Source: Verrucomicrobiota bacterium (GTDB lineage Bacteria > Verrucomicrobiota > Verrucomicrobiia > Opitutales > Opitutaceae). From it: 12,013 bases of DNA. Positions 1 to 6,453 of the stretch are shown here, in pieces. The DNA lies in contig JAEXPQ010000331.1 in NCBI GenBank assembly GCA_023446735.1, positions 1 to 12,013 of the forward strand, written 5' to 3'. Position numbers and translations under genes: made by a program. Within the stretch, counting starts at the first letter, position 1; every line of letters starts with the position of its first letter. The notes under the pieces are model-generated. The model had not been told where the DNA came from, ran no database searches, and saw only the letters and a list, made by a program, of their open reading frames with translations.

Positions 1-1578
1 AAGCAGCCGGTCATGGATCCCGCCACCGGCAAGCAGCGCGTGAACTGGATGCCGAAGCCCCAGATCGCCTGCTTCACCAACGCCACGCCCGGTCTCCACA
101 TCCGCACCACGACCCCGCAGATCAAGGAGGCCCGCGAAGGCGTGATGGAGTTCCTCCTCGTCAACCACCCGCTCGACTGCCCGATCTGCGACCAGGCCGG
201 CGAGTGCAAGCTCCAGGAGCAGGCCGCCGACTACGGCCGCGGCACCTCGCGCTTCATCGAGCAGAAGAACGTGAAGCCGAAGCGCACCCAGCTCGGGCCG
301 CGCGTCACGCTCGACGACGAGCGCTGCATCCTCTGCTCGCGCTGCATCCGGTTCAGCAAGGAGATCGCCAAGGAGGACGTGCTCGGTTTCGTCGACCGCG
401 GCAGCTACTCCACGCTCACCTGCTACCCGGGTCGCGAGCTGAACCACAACTACTCGCTCAACACCGTCGACATCTGCCCGGTCGGCGCCCTCACGAGCAC
501 CGATTTCCGCTTCAAGATGCGCGTGTGGTTCCTCAAGACCACGCCGAGCATCGACACCGAGTCCAGCGTCGGCGCCAACACCGACGTCTGGGCGCGCGAG
601 GGCGTCGTCTACCGCATCACCCCGCGCCGCAACGACGAGGTGAACGACACGTGGATGACCGACTCTGGCCGCCTGCTCTACAAGCAGATCGCCGCGGAGA
701 CGCGCCTCACGCAGCCGCTCCTCGACGGCCAGCCCGTCGCGATGGACGCCGCGCTCGAAGCGGCGGTGGCCCTCTTGCGCGCCGCCGTCACGCCTGCGGT
801 AGGGTCGTCGCTTGCCGACGGACCGCAGACCTCCGCCAATCCGCAATCCGCGATCCGCAATCCGCATTCGTCGGTCGCCGTTGTTGGTTCCGGCCGCCAG
901 TCGGTCGAGGAACAGTATCTCACCGCCAAGCTCGCCGCCGCGCTCAAGGCCGTCCGCACCGACATCGTCGGTCGGGTGGGGCAGGGCGACGGACTGTTGC
1001 TCTCCGCCGACCGCAACCCGAACGTTCGCGGTGCGCTCGTCACCGGTCTGGTCAAAGAGTATCCGAAGACTGCGCTCACGGCGCTTGCCGCCGCGATCGA
1101 TGCCGGCACGGTGAAGACGATCGTCACCTTCGGCGAAGACCTTGCCGAGGCCGGCCTCACCGCCGCGCAGCTGGCCAAGGTCGCGATTGTCGCCGTGGCC
1201 ACGCAGGGCTCCGCGACCACTGCGGCGGCCAAGGTCGTGCTGCCCGCGCTCACGGTCTTCGAGAAACGCGGCTCCTTCATCAACCAGCAGTTCCGCCTCC
1301 AGAAGTTCGCCGCGGCCGTGCCCGGTCCGGCGCAGGCGCTCGACGATCTCGTGCTCCTCGCCCGCCTCCTGTCGGGAGTGGGCGGTTCCGCGGTCGGCGG
1401 CGACGTCGAGGCGGTCTGGTCCGAGCTCGGCGCCAAGGTTCCGGTTCTCGCCGGCCTCTCGTACGCGGCGATCCCCGCCGGCGGCAAAGTCGTCGACGGC
1501 GCGGCGTGGGCCGCGTTGCCGTTCGTCGAGGGCGAGACGCTCCATTTCAAACCGGCGGCGAAGGCCGTCACCGCCTGA
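1..1578 (+). CDS. nuoG: NADH-quinone oxidoreductase subunit G (5' partial)
   Basis: Iron-sulfur subunit of the complex I peripheral arm, passing electrons from NuoE/F towards NuoI. The frame is open from base 1, so the start and the first three [2Fe-2S] cysteines lie outside the window; 525 residues are visible. In fragment numbering, Cys24 (ACFTNATPGL) is the probable last [2Fe-2S] ligand. HPLDCPICDQAGEC gives the His-Cys [4Fe-4S] site (His56, Cys60, Cys63, Cys69), and CILCSRC with a distant CPVGAL gives the next [4Fe-4S] site (Cys109, Cys112, Cys115, Cys159). A shortened molybdopterin-oxidoreductase-like domain without obvious cofactor motifs follows; E. coli NuoG is about 900 residues, so this is a short-form NuoG. 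Residues about 264-290 are low-complexity and encoded by a REP-type palindrome plus heptamers inserted in frame. nuoH follows after a 156-nt spacer. Identity is secure from the cysteine motifs and gene order. Confidence 0.96.
   Translation, partial: KQPVMDPATGKQRVNWMPKPQIACFTNATPGLHIRTTTPQIKEAREGVMEFLLVNHPLDCPICDQAGECKLQEQAADYGRGTSRFIEQKNVKPKRTQLGPRVTLDDERCILCSRCIRFSKEIAKEDVLGFVDRGSYSTLTCYPGRELNHNYSLNTVDICPVGALTSTDFRFKMRVWFLKTTPSIDTESSVGANTDVWAREGVVYRITPRRNDEVNDTWMTDSGRLLYKQIAAETRLTQPLLDGQPVAMDAALEAAVALLRAAVTPAVGSSLADGPQTSANPQSAIRNPHSSVAVVGSGRQSVEEQYLTAKLAAALKAVRTDIVGRVGQGDGLLLSADRNPNVRGALVTGLVKEYPKTALTALAAAIDAGTVKTIVTFGEDLAEAGLTAAQLAKVAIVAVATQGSATTAAAKVVLPALTVFEKRGSFINQQFRLQKFAAAVPGPAQALDDLVLLARLLSGVGGSAVGGDVEAVWSELGAKVPVLAGLSYAAIPAGGKVVDGAAWAALPFVEGETLHFKPAAKAVTA
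794..828 (+). repeat. REP-type palindrome inside nuoG
   Basis: A 7-bp outer stem (CTGCGGT 794-800 with ACCGCAG 822-828) encloses a 5-bp stem (CGTCG 806-810 with CGACG 816-820) and a 5-nt loop, CTTGC. The core at 799-826 begins GTAG, the head typical of REP elements mobilised by REP-associated tyrosine transposases (family knowledge). Bases 791-825 match the reverse complement of 1668-1702 over 35 nt without a mismatch. It is translated in the nuoG frame as part of a Ser/Ala/Pro-rich linker. No transposase gene is in the window. Confidence 0.8.
838..865 (+). repeat. Heptamer array (AATCCGC x4) inside nuoG
   Basis: Four tandem 7-nt units: AATCCGC, AATCCGC, GATCCGC, AATCCGC. The array starts ten bases after the REP palindrome. 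Because 7 is not a multiple of 3, successive units are read in different frames, giving NPQSAIRNPH within NuoG. The same heptamer type recurs at 2948-2982. The REP and array together (about 791-868, close to 78 nt) keep the nuoG frame. Confidence 0.85.
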
Positions 1579-1607
1579 GATGAATCCCGTGTGCTCCAGC
1601 TCCACTT

Positions 1608-1694
1608 GTAGGGTCGGACCTCGCGTCCGGACCGCTTCGGTACAGCCGATTGCGGACCGAGTCGTCTCGGTCCGTCGGCAAGCGACGACCCTAC
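1608..1694. repeat. Inverted REP pair (REPIN-like) in the nuoG-nuoH spacer
   Basis: An 87-bp element bounded by GTAGGGTCG (1608-1616) and its reverse complement CGACCCTAC (1686-1694). It contains two inward-facing REPs of 28 nt: 1608-1635 on + and 1667-1694 on -. Left hairpin: CGGAC (1615-1619), loop CTCGC, GTCCG (1625-1629). Right hairpin, read on -: CGTCG, loop CTTGC, CGACG. A further perfect 9-bp stem, CGGACCGAG (1653-1661) with CTCGGTCCG (1666-1674), lies in the middle-right part. It fills most of the 156-nt gap between nuoG and nuoH, so it would be transcribed as a structured spacer in the operon mRNA. It has no U-tract, so it does not look like an intrinsic terminator. Confidence 0.85.
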
Positions 1695-1734
1695 CGCAGG
1701 CGCGTGGCCACGTCCTCTGTTTCCTTTTCGTCTG

Positions 1735-2937
1735 ATGGACCTTCTCCAACAGCTCCCGTCCTCCCTGCCCATCGCGGCGTTCTACCAGCCGGCACTCGAC
1801 TGGTTCTTCACGCTGCCCGAGCCGCTCGTCGTGACCGTCTCGGCGCTGGTGAAGGCGTTGCTCGTCGTCTCCGTGCTGATGGGCGGCTGCATGTACTCGG
1901 TGGTCGCCGAGCGCAAGGTGTCCGCCTGGATCCAGGGCCGCACCGGCCCGAACCGCACCGCGATTCCGTGGATCGCCGCGATCCCGGTCATCGGCCGGTT
2001 CATGCAGCGCCTCGGCCTCTTCCAGCCGCTGGCCGACGGCGGCAAGTTCCTCTTCAAGGAGGAGCCGATCCCGTCGCACGTGAAGTGGTTCTACTTCAAC
2101 CTCGCGCCGATCATCGCCCTCATCCCCGCGCTGACCACGGTCGTCGTCGTGCCGCTTGGCGAATACGTCGATGCCGCAGGCCGCACCGTTCCACTGATCC
2201 TCGCCAACCTCGACCTCGGCATCCTCTTCATCTTCGCGGTCTCCTCGCTGGGCGTGTACTCGCTCATCCTCGCCGGCTGGTCGTCGAACTCGCGGTATCC
2301 GTTCCTCAGCGCCGTGCGCGCGACCTCGCAGCTCATCTCCTACGAGATCGCGATGGGCCTCTCGATCATCCCGCTTTTCCTGCTCGCGAACACTCCCGGC
2401 GAACCCGGCACGCTCAGCCTGATCCGCATCGTGCACTGGCAGGCGGACTCGTGCTGGTTCCTCTTCATCGCGCCGGTGTCGGCGCTGGTGTTCTACATCG
2501 CGCTCTTCGCCGAGACCAACCGCCTGCCGTTCGATATGGTCGAGGGCGAGGCCGAGCTCGTCGGTGGTTTCCACACCGAGTACGGCGCGTTCAAGTTCGG
2601 CCTCTTCTTCACCGCCGAGTATGCGCACATGATCGTGGGCTCCGCGGTCTTCGCGCTGCTCTTCCTCGGCGGCTGGCAGCCGATTCCCGGCATCACCTGG
2701 GAGAAACTCGCGCTTTGGACCGGGCTGCCGCTCAACGTCGGCCTGCTCGGCGCGTTGCTCGCGCTCGGCACGCTCCTGCTGAAGATCGTCTTCTTCGTGT
2801 TCGTCTTCATCTGGGTGCGCTGGACCGTGCCGCGCTTCCGCTACGACCAGGTCATGCGCCTGGGCTGGCGCGTGCTGCTCCCGCTCGCCCTCGCCAACAT
2901 CGTCGCCTATGCGATCGGGATCGCGCTGCTGACCTGA
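1735..2937 (+). CDS. nuoH: NADH-quinone oxidoreductase subunit H
   Basis: Membrane subunit of complex I that forms much of the quinone-binding cavity and the first proton path; 400 residues, about eight or nine hydrophobic segments. Family signatures are clear: AERKVSAWIQGRTGPNR (58-74), LGLFQPLADGGKFLFKE (93-109), GWSSNSRYPFLSAVRATSQL (181-200) followed by ISYE, and AETNRLPFDMVEGEAELVGG (259-278). It is somewhat longer than most bacterial NuoH (about 325-345): extra residues lie at the N-terminus, and about 18 residues (75-92) sit between GPNR and LGLFQPLADG where most homologues have only a few. The ATG at 1735 is chosen because the hydrophobic N-terminus fits; there is no Shine-Dalgarno, only the pyrimidine-rich tract TTTCCTTTTCGTCTG. 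A REP pair lies upstream, and nuoI follows after 48 nt of mostly heptamer repeat. Confidence 0.97.
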   Translation: MDLLQQLPSSLPIAAFYQPALDWFFTLPEPLVVTVSALVKALLVVSVLMGGCMYSVVAERKVSAWIQGRTGPNRTAIPWIAAIPVIGRFMQRLGLFQPLADGGKFLFKEEPIPSHVKWFYFNLAPIIALIPALTTVVVVPLGEYVDAAGRTVPLILANLDLGILFIFAVSSLGVYSLILAGWSSNSRYPFLSAVRATSQLISYEIAMGLSIIPLFLLANTPGEPGTLSLIRIVHWQADSCWFLFIAPVSALVFYIALFAETNRLPFDMVEGEAELVGGFHTEYGAFKFGLFFTAEYAHMIVGSAVFALLFLGGWQPIPGITWEKLALWTGLPLNVGLLGALLALGTLLLKIVFFVFVFIWVRWTVPRFRYDQVMRLGWRVLLPLALANIVAYAIGIALLT

Positions 2938-2947
2938 TTCGCCGGCC

Positions 2948-2982
2948 AATCCGCACTCCGCAATTCGCACTCCGCAATTCCC
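2948..2982 (+). repeat. Heptamer array in the nuoH-nuoI spacer
   Basis: Five tandem 7-nt units: AATCCGC, ACTCCGC, AATTCGC, ACTCCGC, AATTCCC. The array fills most of the 48-nt spacer and ends three bases before the nuoI ATG, so it supplies the whole immediate upstream context of that start codon. Units are more diverged than in the nuoG array (838-865), but the period and the CCAATCCGCA left edge are shared. Confidence 0.8.
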
Positions 2983-2985
2983 CTG

Positions 2986-3531
2986 ATGCCTGCCACCGTC
3001 AAAGTCGTCGAACGCCAGCCGCTCTCGTTCCTCGCGCGCACGTACTTGCCCGGCGTGATCGCCGGCCTGCGCACGACGCTGCGGCACATGCTCGCGCCGA
3101 AGATCACGATGGAGTACCCCGAGGTGCGCCCGCCGATCCCGGTCGGCTACCGCGGGGTGCCCACGCTCGTGAAGGATCCGCACGGCCGGGAGAAGTGCGT
3201 CTCCTGCCAGCTTTGCGAGTTCGTCTGCCCGCCGAAGGCCATCCGCATCACCCCCGGCGCGATCGACGCCACCGGTCCCAACGCCCACGTCGAGAAGGCG
3301 CCGAAGGAGTTCGAGATCGACATGCTGCGGTGCATCTACTGCGGCTACTGCCAGGAGGTCTGCCCCGAGGAGGCGATCTGGCTGCAGAACGTCTATTCGC
3401 TCTCCGGCTACAACCGCGCCGAGATGGTCCACAACAAGGAGAAGCTCTACGAGCTCGGCGGCACGCTGCCGGACCAACACCACAAGTGGGACAAGAAGAA
3501 GGCCGCCGAGGAGGCCGGCAACACCCACTGA
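2986..3531 (+). CDS. nuoI: NADH-quinone oxidoreductase subunit I
   Basis: Peripheral-arm ferredoxin-like subunit that holds two [4Fe-4S] clusters (N6a and N6b) and hands electrons towards N2 and quinone. It has 181 residues, normal for the family. Cluster motifs are CVSCQLCEFVCP (Cys71, 74, 77, 81) and CIYCGYCQEVCP (Cys116, 119, 122, 126); as usual in 2x[4Fe-4S] ferredoxins the fourth cysteine of each motif should serve the other cluster. The N-terminal 40 residues contain the amphipathic stretch expected to lie on the membrane, followed by TMEYPEVRPPIPVGYRG. The charged C-terminus (DKKKAAEEAGNTH) is unremarkable. The ATG at 2986 sits three bases after a heptamer array and has no Shine-Dalgarno. 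nuoJ follows after 12 nt. Confidence 0.97.
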   Translation: MPATVKVVERQPLSFLARTYLPGVIAGLRTTLRHMLAPKITMEYPEVRPPIPVGYRGVPTLVKDPHGREKCVSCQLCEFVCPPKAIRITPGAIDATGPNAHVEKAPKEFEIDMLRCIYCGYCQEVCPEEAIWLQNVYSLSGYNRAEMVHNKEKLYELGGTLPDQHHKWDKKKAAEEAGNTH

Positions 3532-3543
3532 CCCGTTTCCGCC

Positions 3544-4107
3544 ATGGCCGACTTTCTCTTCTACCTCTTCGCCGCCCTGACCGTGGGCTCCGCGCTGATG
3601 GTGGCGCTCAACCGCAACGCGGTGAACGCCGCCATGTCGCTCTTCCTGACGTTCTTCGGCATGGCCGGGATGTTCGTGCTCCTCGAGGCCTACTTCCTGG
3701 CGATCCTCCAGGTGCTCGTCTACGCCGGCGCGGTCGTGGTGCTCTTCGCGTTCATTGTGATGCTGCTCGACCTCGACAACCAGCAGCGCAAGCCCGTCGG
3801 CAAGCTGACCTACGCCGCGGGTGGCGCGGCCTTCGCGCTGATGGTGACCGGCGTGCTCTGGCTGTTCTGCAAGGAGCAGCTCTCGTCGCCCGCGTTGCCC
3901 GCCGAGGCCGCCGGCAGCGCCCTGAAGGTCTACGGTCGCCAGCTCTTCACCACGTACCTGCTTCCCATGCAGGTCGCCGGTTTCCTCCTCCTCATCGCCA
4001 TGATCGGCGTGATCGTGATCAGCAAAAAAACGCGGGAGTCCGATGAGGCGGACGAGACCCTTACCGCGAATGGAGCTTCTTCAGCCGGACGGGGCCAGAG
4101 CTCGTAA
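3544..4107 (+). CDS. nuoJ: NADH-quinone oxidoreductase subunit J
   Basis: Small membrane subunit of complex I between NuoH and NuoK; its TM3 helix takes part in coupling. It has 187 residues with five predicted membrane segments. The family signature is visible around residues 55-78 (AILQVLVYAGAVVVLFAFIV, then MLL). The last membrane helix ends at about IGVIVISKK, after which a polar tail of about 25 residues rich in Glu, Asp, Ser and Gly (ESDEADETLTANGASSAGRG) runs to the stop. This tail is encoded inside a 93-nt inverted-repeat structure (4026-4118), so it may be an added repeat-derived end. No Shine-Dalgarno precedes the ATG (CCCGTTTCCGCC). nuoK starts 11 nt downstream. Confidence 0.96.
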   Translation: MADFLFYLFAALTVGSALMVALNRNAVNAAMSLFLTFFGMAGMFVLLEAYFLAILQVLVYAGAVVVLFAFIVMLLDLDNQQRKPVGKLTYAAGGAAFALMVTGVLWLFCKEQLSSPALPAEAAGSALKVYGRQLFTTYLLPMQVAGFLLLIAMIGVIVISKKTRESDEADETLTANGASSAGRGQSS

Positions 4108-4118
4108 CCCGCGTTTTT
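4026..4118 (+). repeat. Long inverted repeat across the nuoJ-nuoK junction
   Basis: AAAAACGCGGG (4026-4036) is the exact reverse complement of CCCGCGTTTTT (4108-4118), an 11-bp perfect stem with a 71-nt interior. Inside are two smaller possible stems: GTCCG (4038-4042) with CGGAC (4049-4053), and GAGCT (4073-4077) with AGCTC (4099-4103), so the RNA could fold as a three-way branched structure. The right arm ends on the base before the nuoK ATG (4119). The left arm lies in nuoJ codons and the nuoJ stop (4105-4107) is inside. It could be a translation-control or processing element, or a diverged mobile palindrome; this is inference. Confidence 0.6.
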
Positions 4119-4424
4119 ATGACCATCTCCCTCAACGCCTTCCTGCTCGTCGCCGGCCTGCTCTTCGCGATCGGGTTCTTCGGCGTGCTCCTGCGGCGCA
4201 ACACGCTGGTGCTCTACATGTGCCTCGAGCTGATGCTCAACGCCACCACGCTCGCCCTGGTCGCGTTCTCGCGTTTCAACGGCACGCCCGACGGCAACAC
4301 CTTCGTGTTTTTCATCATCACCGTCGCCGCCGCCGAGGTGGCCGTGGGTCTCGCGATCATCGTCCAGCTCTACCGCCTGCGCCGCACCGTGCAGGTCGAC
4401 GAACTCACGGCCCTGAAGGACTAA
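4119..4424 (+). CDS. nuoK: NADH-quinone oxidoreductase subunit K
   Basis: Smallest membrane subunit of complex I, homologous to MrpC, with three membrane helices; 101 residues, the usual length. The two conserved membrane glutamates of the proton path are present: Glu37 in LYMCLELMLNA and Glu73 in AAAEVAVGLAIIV, equivalent to E. coli Glu36 and Glu72. The ATG at 4119 directly follows the U-rich foot of an 11-bp inverted repeat and lacks a Shine-Dalgarno. If the structure forms, the start codon lies just outside the stem, so folding or passage of ribosomes finishing nuoJ could affect nuoK initiation. nuoL follows after 21 nt. Confidence 0.97.
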   Translation: MTISLNAFLLVAGLLFAIGFFGVLLRRNTLVLYMCLELMLNATTLALVAFSRFNGTPDGNTFVFFIITVAAAEVAVGLAIIVQLYRLRRTVQVDELTALKD

Positions 4425-4445
4425 GCGCCCCGCTCCTCCCTTTCG

Positions 4446-6332
4446 ATGACGCCCGTCACGACCACCCTCGCTCTGTTGCTGCTCCCGCTGGCCTCGGCCG
4501 CGGTGATCGCGCTCTTCCTGCGCCGCCGGCACAACCTCGCCGCCGCCGTCTCCGTGACCGCCGCCGCCGGCATTGCCGCGCTCGCCGCCACGCTCATCTT
4601 CGGCGCCGAGAACCACGGCAAGACCATCGCCGACTCCCTCGAGTGGCTCACGCTCGGGCCGCTCACGCTCAAGCTCGGCTTCCTCGTCGACGACCTTGCG
4701 AAGCTCATGCTCTCGGTCGTGGCGTTCGTGGGCTTCCTCATCCACGTCTTCAGCCTCGGCTACATGCACGACGATGCGGCCAAGGCGCGGTTCTTCGGCG
4801 GGTTGTCGGTCTTCATGTTTTCGATGCTCGGCATCGTCCTCGCCGACAACCTCTTCATGATTTTCATCTTCTGGGAACTGGTGGGCTTCAGCTCGTACCT
4901 GCTGATCAACCACTACAACCAGAAGCAGTCCGCGGCCGACGCCTCGAAAAAAGCCTTCATCGTCAACCGCGTCGGCGACTTCGGCTTCCTCCTCGGCATC
5001 ATCTGGTGCTACTGGCAGTTCAAGACGGTCAACCTCACCGAGCTTTCCACGATCATGGGGCAGGGTGGGGTGGTGGTCGCCACCGCGCTCCCGCTGCTCC
5101 TCTTCTGCGGCGCCGTCGGCAAGTCCGCGCAGTTCCCGCTGCAGGTCTGGTTGCCCGACGCCATGGAGGGCCCGACGCCCGTCTCCGCGCTCATCCACGC
5201 TGCCACGATGGTCGCCGCCGGCATCTACATGCTCTGCCGGATCAATGTCCTCATGACCGCGGACGCGCTTTCGGTGATTATGTGGATTGGCGTGGCCACC
5301 GCCGCCTACGCTGCGCTCTGCGCCGTCGTCCAGCGCGACATCAAGAAGGTCCTCGCGTACTCCACGCTCTCGCAGCTCGGCTACATGGTCGCGGCGTTCG
5401 GGTTGGGTGAGCTCAACTTTACCGCTGAGGGTCATGTCGGACTGTTGCTTGCTGGCACCGGCGCTGCCGCCGCGATGTTCCACCTCACGACCCACGCCTT
5501 CTTTAAGGCGCTGCTCTTCCTCGGCTCGGGCTCGGTCATCGCCGGCTGCCACCATGAACAGGACATCTTCAAGATGGGCGGTCTGTGGAAGAAGATGCCG
5601 GTGACGTTCTGGACGTTCACCATCGGCGTCGCCGCCATCGTCGGCCTGCCGTTCCTCTCCGGTTTCTTCTCGAAGGACGCCATTCTCTATCTCGCCTTCC
5701 AGAACAACAAGGCGGTCTTTGGCATCCTCACCGCCACCGCTGTTCTGACGTCGTTCTACATGATCCGCATGTGGAAGATCACCTTCTTCGGCGAGGCCCG
5801 CTCGCACGAGTCCGAGCACGCGCACGAGACCGGCCTCAAGATGACGGTCCCGCTGGTCGTCCTCGCCGTTCTCTCGATCGTCGGCGGCTACGGTTGGTTC
5901 TTTCCGCACATCGCCGGCTCCTTCGCCGAGGCGATTCCGGAGGCTCACGGCACCGCGCACACCGCGATGCTCGTGCTCTCCTGCGGCATCCTGCTGCTCG
6001 GCGGCGGCGTGGCGTGGGTCTTCTACAAAGCCGACGCCACCGATTCGCTCGCCGCGAAGTCGCCCGCCGCCTTCACGCTGCTCGAGCGGCTCAAGGAGAC
6101 CCCGGATCGCCTCTACGGTTACTACGTGGCGAAAGTGCAGCAGCGCTTCGCGATGGTCCTGAACTTCCTCGACACCATCTTCGTGGCCGGTCTCCCGCGG
6201 TTCGGCGCCGAGGTCGTCTCCTGGTTCGGTGCCGGCGCGCGTCTGCTGCACGTGGGTAGCCTGCACGGCTACGTCTACTGGTTCCTCTTCGGCGCCGCCC
6301 TCTGCTGGGCCATCGCCACCGGACTTCTCTGA
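4446..6332 (+). CDS. nuoL: NADH-quinone oxidoreductase subunit L
   Basis: Distal antiporter-like proton-pumping subunit of complex I; 628 residues, normal for NuoL, with about 14 core membrane helices. Key residues of the channel are all visible: Glu144 in FWELVGFSSYLL, Asp178 in NRVGDFGFLLG, Lys226 in AVGKSAQFPLQVWLPDAMEG, His251 in PTPVSALIHAATMVAAG, Lys354 in THAFFKALLFLG, and Lys410 in LSGFFSKDAILYLAF. The C-terminus (from about residue 555) contains an amphipathic stretch followed by a final hydrophobic helix ending YWFLFGAALCWAIATGLL, as expected for the lateral helix and its anchor. There is no Shine-Dalgarno; the leader reads CGCTCCTCCCTTTCG. The gap to nuoM is 121 nt and holds an inverted GCGGAT repeat. 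Confidence 0.97.
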   Translation: MTPVTTTLALLLLPLASAAVIALFLRRRHNLAAAVSVTAAAGIAALAATLIFGAENHGKTIADSLEWLTLGPLTLKLGFLVDDLAKLMLSVVAFVGFLIHVFSLGYMHDDAAKARFFGGLSVFMFSMLGIVLADNLFMIFIFWELVGFSSYLLINHYNQKQSAADASKKAFIVNRVGDFGFLLGIIWCYWQFKTVNLTELSTIMGQGGVVVATALPLLLFCGAVGKSAQFPLQVWLPDAMEGPTPVSALIHAATMVAAGIYMLCRINVLMTADALSVIMWIGVATAAYAALCAVVQRDIKKVLAYSTLSQLGYMVAAFGLGELNFTAEGHVGLLLAGTGAAAAMFHLTTHAFFKALLFLGSGSVIAGCHHEQDIFKMGGLWKKMPVTFWTFTIGVAAIVGLPFLSGFFSKDAILYLAFQNNKAVFGILTATAVLTSFYMIRMWKITFFGEARSHESEHAHETGLKMTVPLVVLAVLSIVGGYGWFFPHIAGSFAEAIPEAHGTAHTAMLVLSCGILLLGGGVAWVFYKADATDSLAAKSPAAFTLLERLKETPDRLYGYYVAKVQQRFAMVLNFLDTIFVAGLPRFGAEVVSWFGAGARLLHVGSLHGYVYWFLFGAALCWAIATGLL

Positions 6333-6359
6333 GCATGAAAACCGATCTCGGATTCTTTG

Positions 6360-6426
6360 ACCGCGGATTACGCGGATCTCGCGGATCAGAAGTCCGGATA
6401 TCCGTGTTATCTGCGCTATCCGCGGT
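6360..6426. repeat. Inverted nonamer repeat (GCGGAT core) in the nuoL-nuoM spacer
   Basis: A 67-bp imperfect palindrome. The left half carries GCGGAT at 6363, 6372 and 6381 (period 9). The right half carries ATCCGT at 6400, ATCTGC at 6409 and ATCCGC at 6418 (period 9), placed exactly symmetrically. Outer arms ACCGCGGAT (6360-6368) and ATCCGCGGT (6418-6426) are exact complements, and CGGATATCCG (6395-6404) is itself palindromic. It ends 27 nt before the nuoM ATG and follows nuoL by 27 nt. I recall similar repeats as common in Opitutaceae genomes; that is memory, not a search. There is no U-tract, so a simple terminator is unlikely. Confidence 0.85.
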
Positions 6427-6453
6427 TCAATCTTCTTCTTCTGCTCTCTGCCG

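Noticed and set aside
1650..4046. 798-codon + strand frame overlapping nuoH, nuoI and nuoJ
   Set aside because: Arg/Pro/Ala/His-rich translation typical of an out-of-frame reading; the true genes in the other frame carry family motifs.
6256..6272. GTAGCC-TGCAC-GGCTAC palindrome in nuoL, resembling a REP head
   Set aside because: It encodes an ordinary stretch near the NuoL C-terminus without the flanking conserved bases of either REP family; probably chance.
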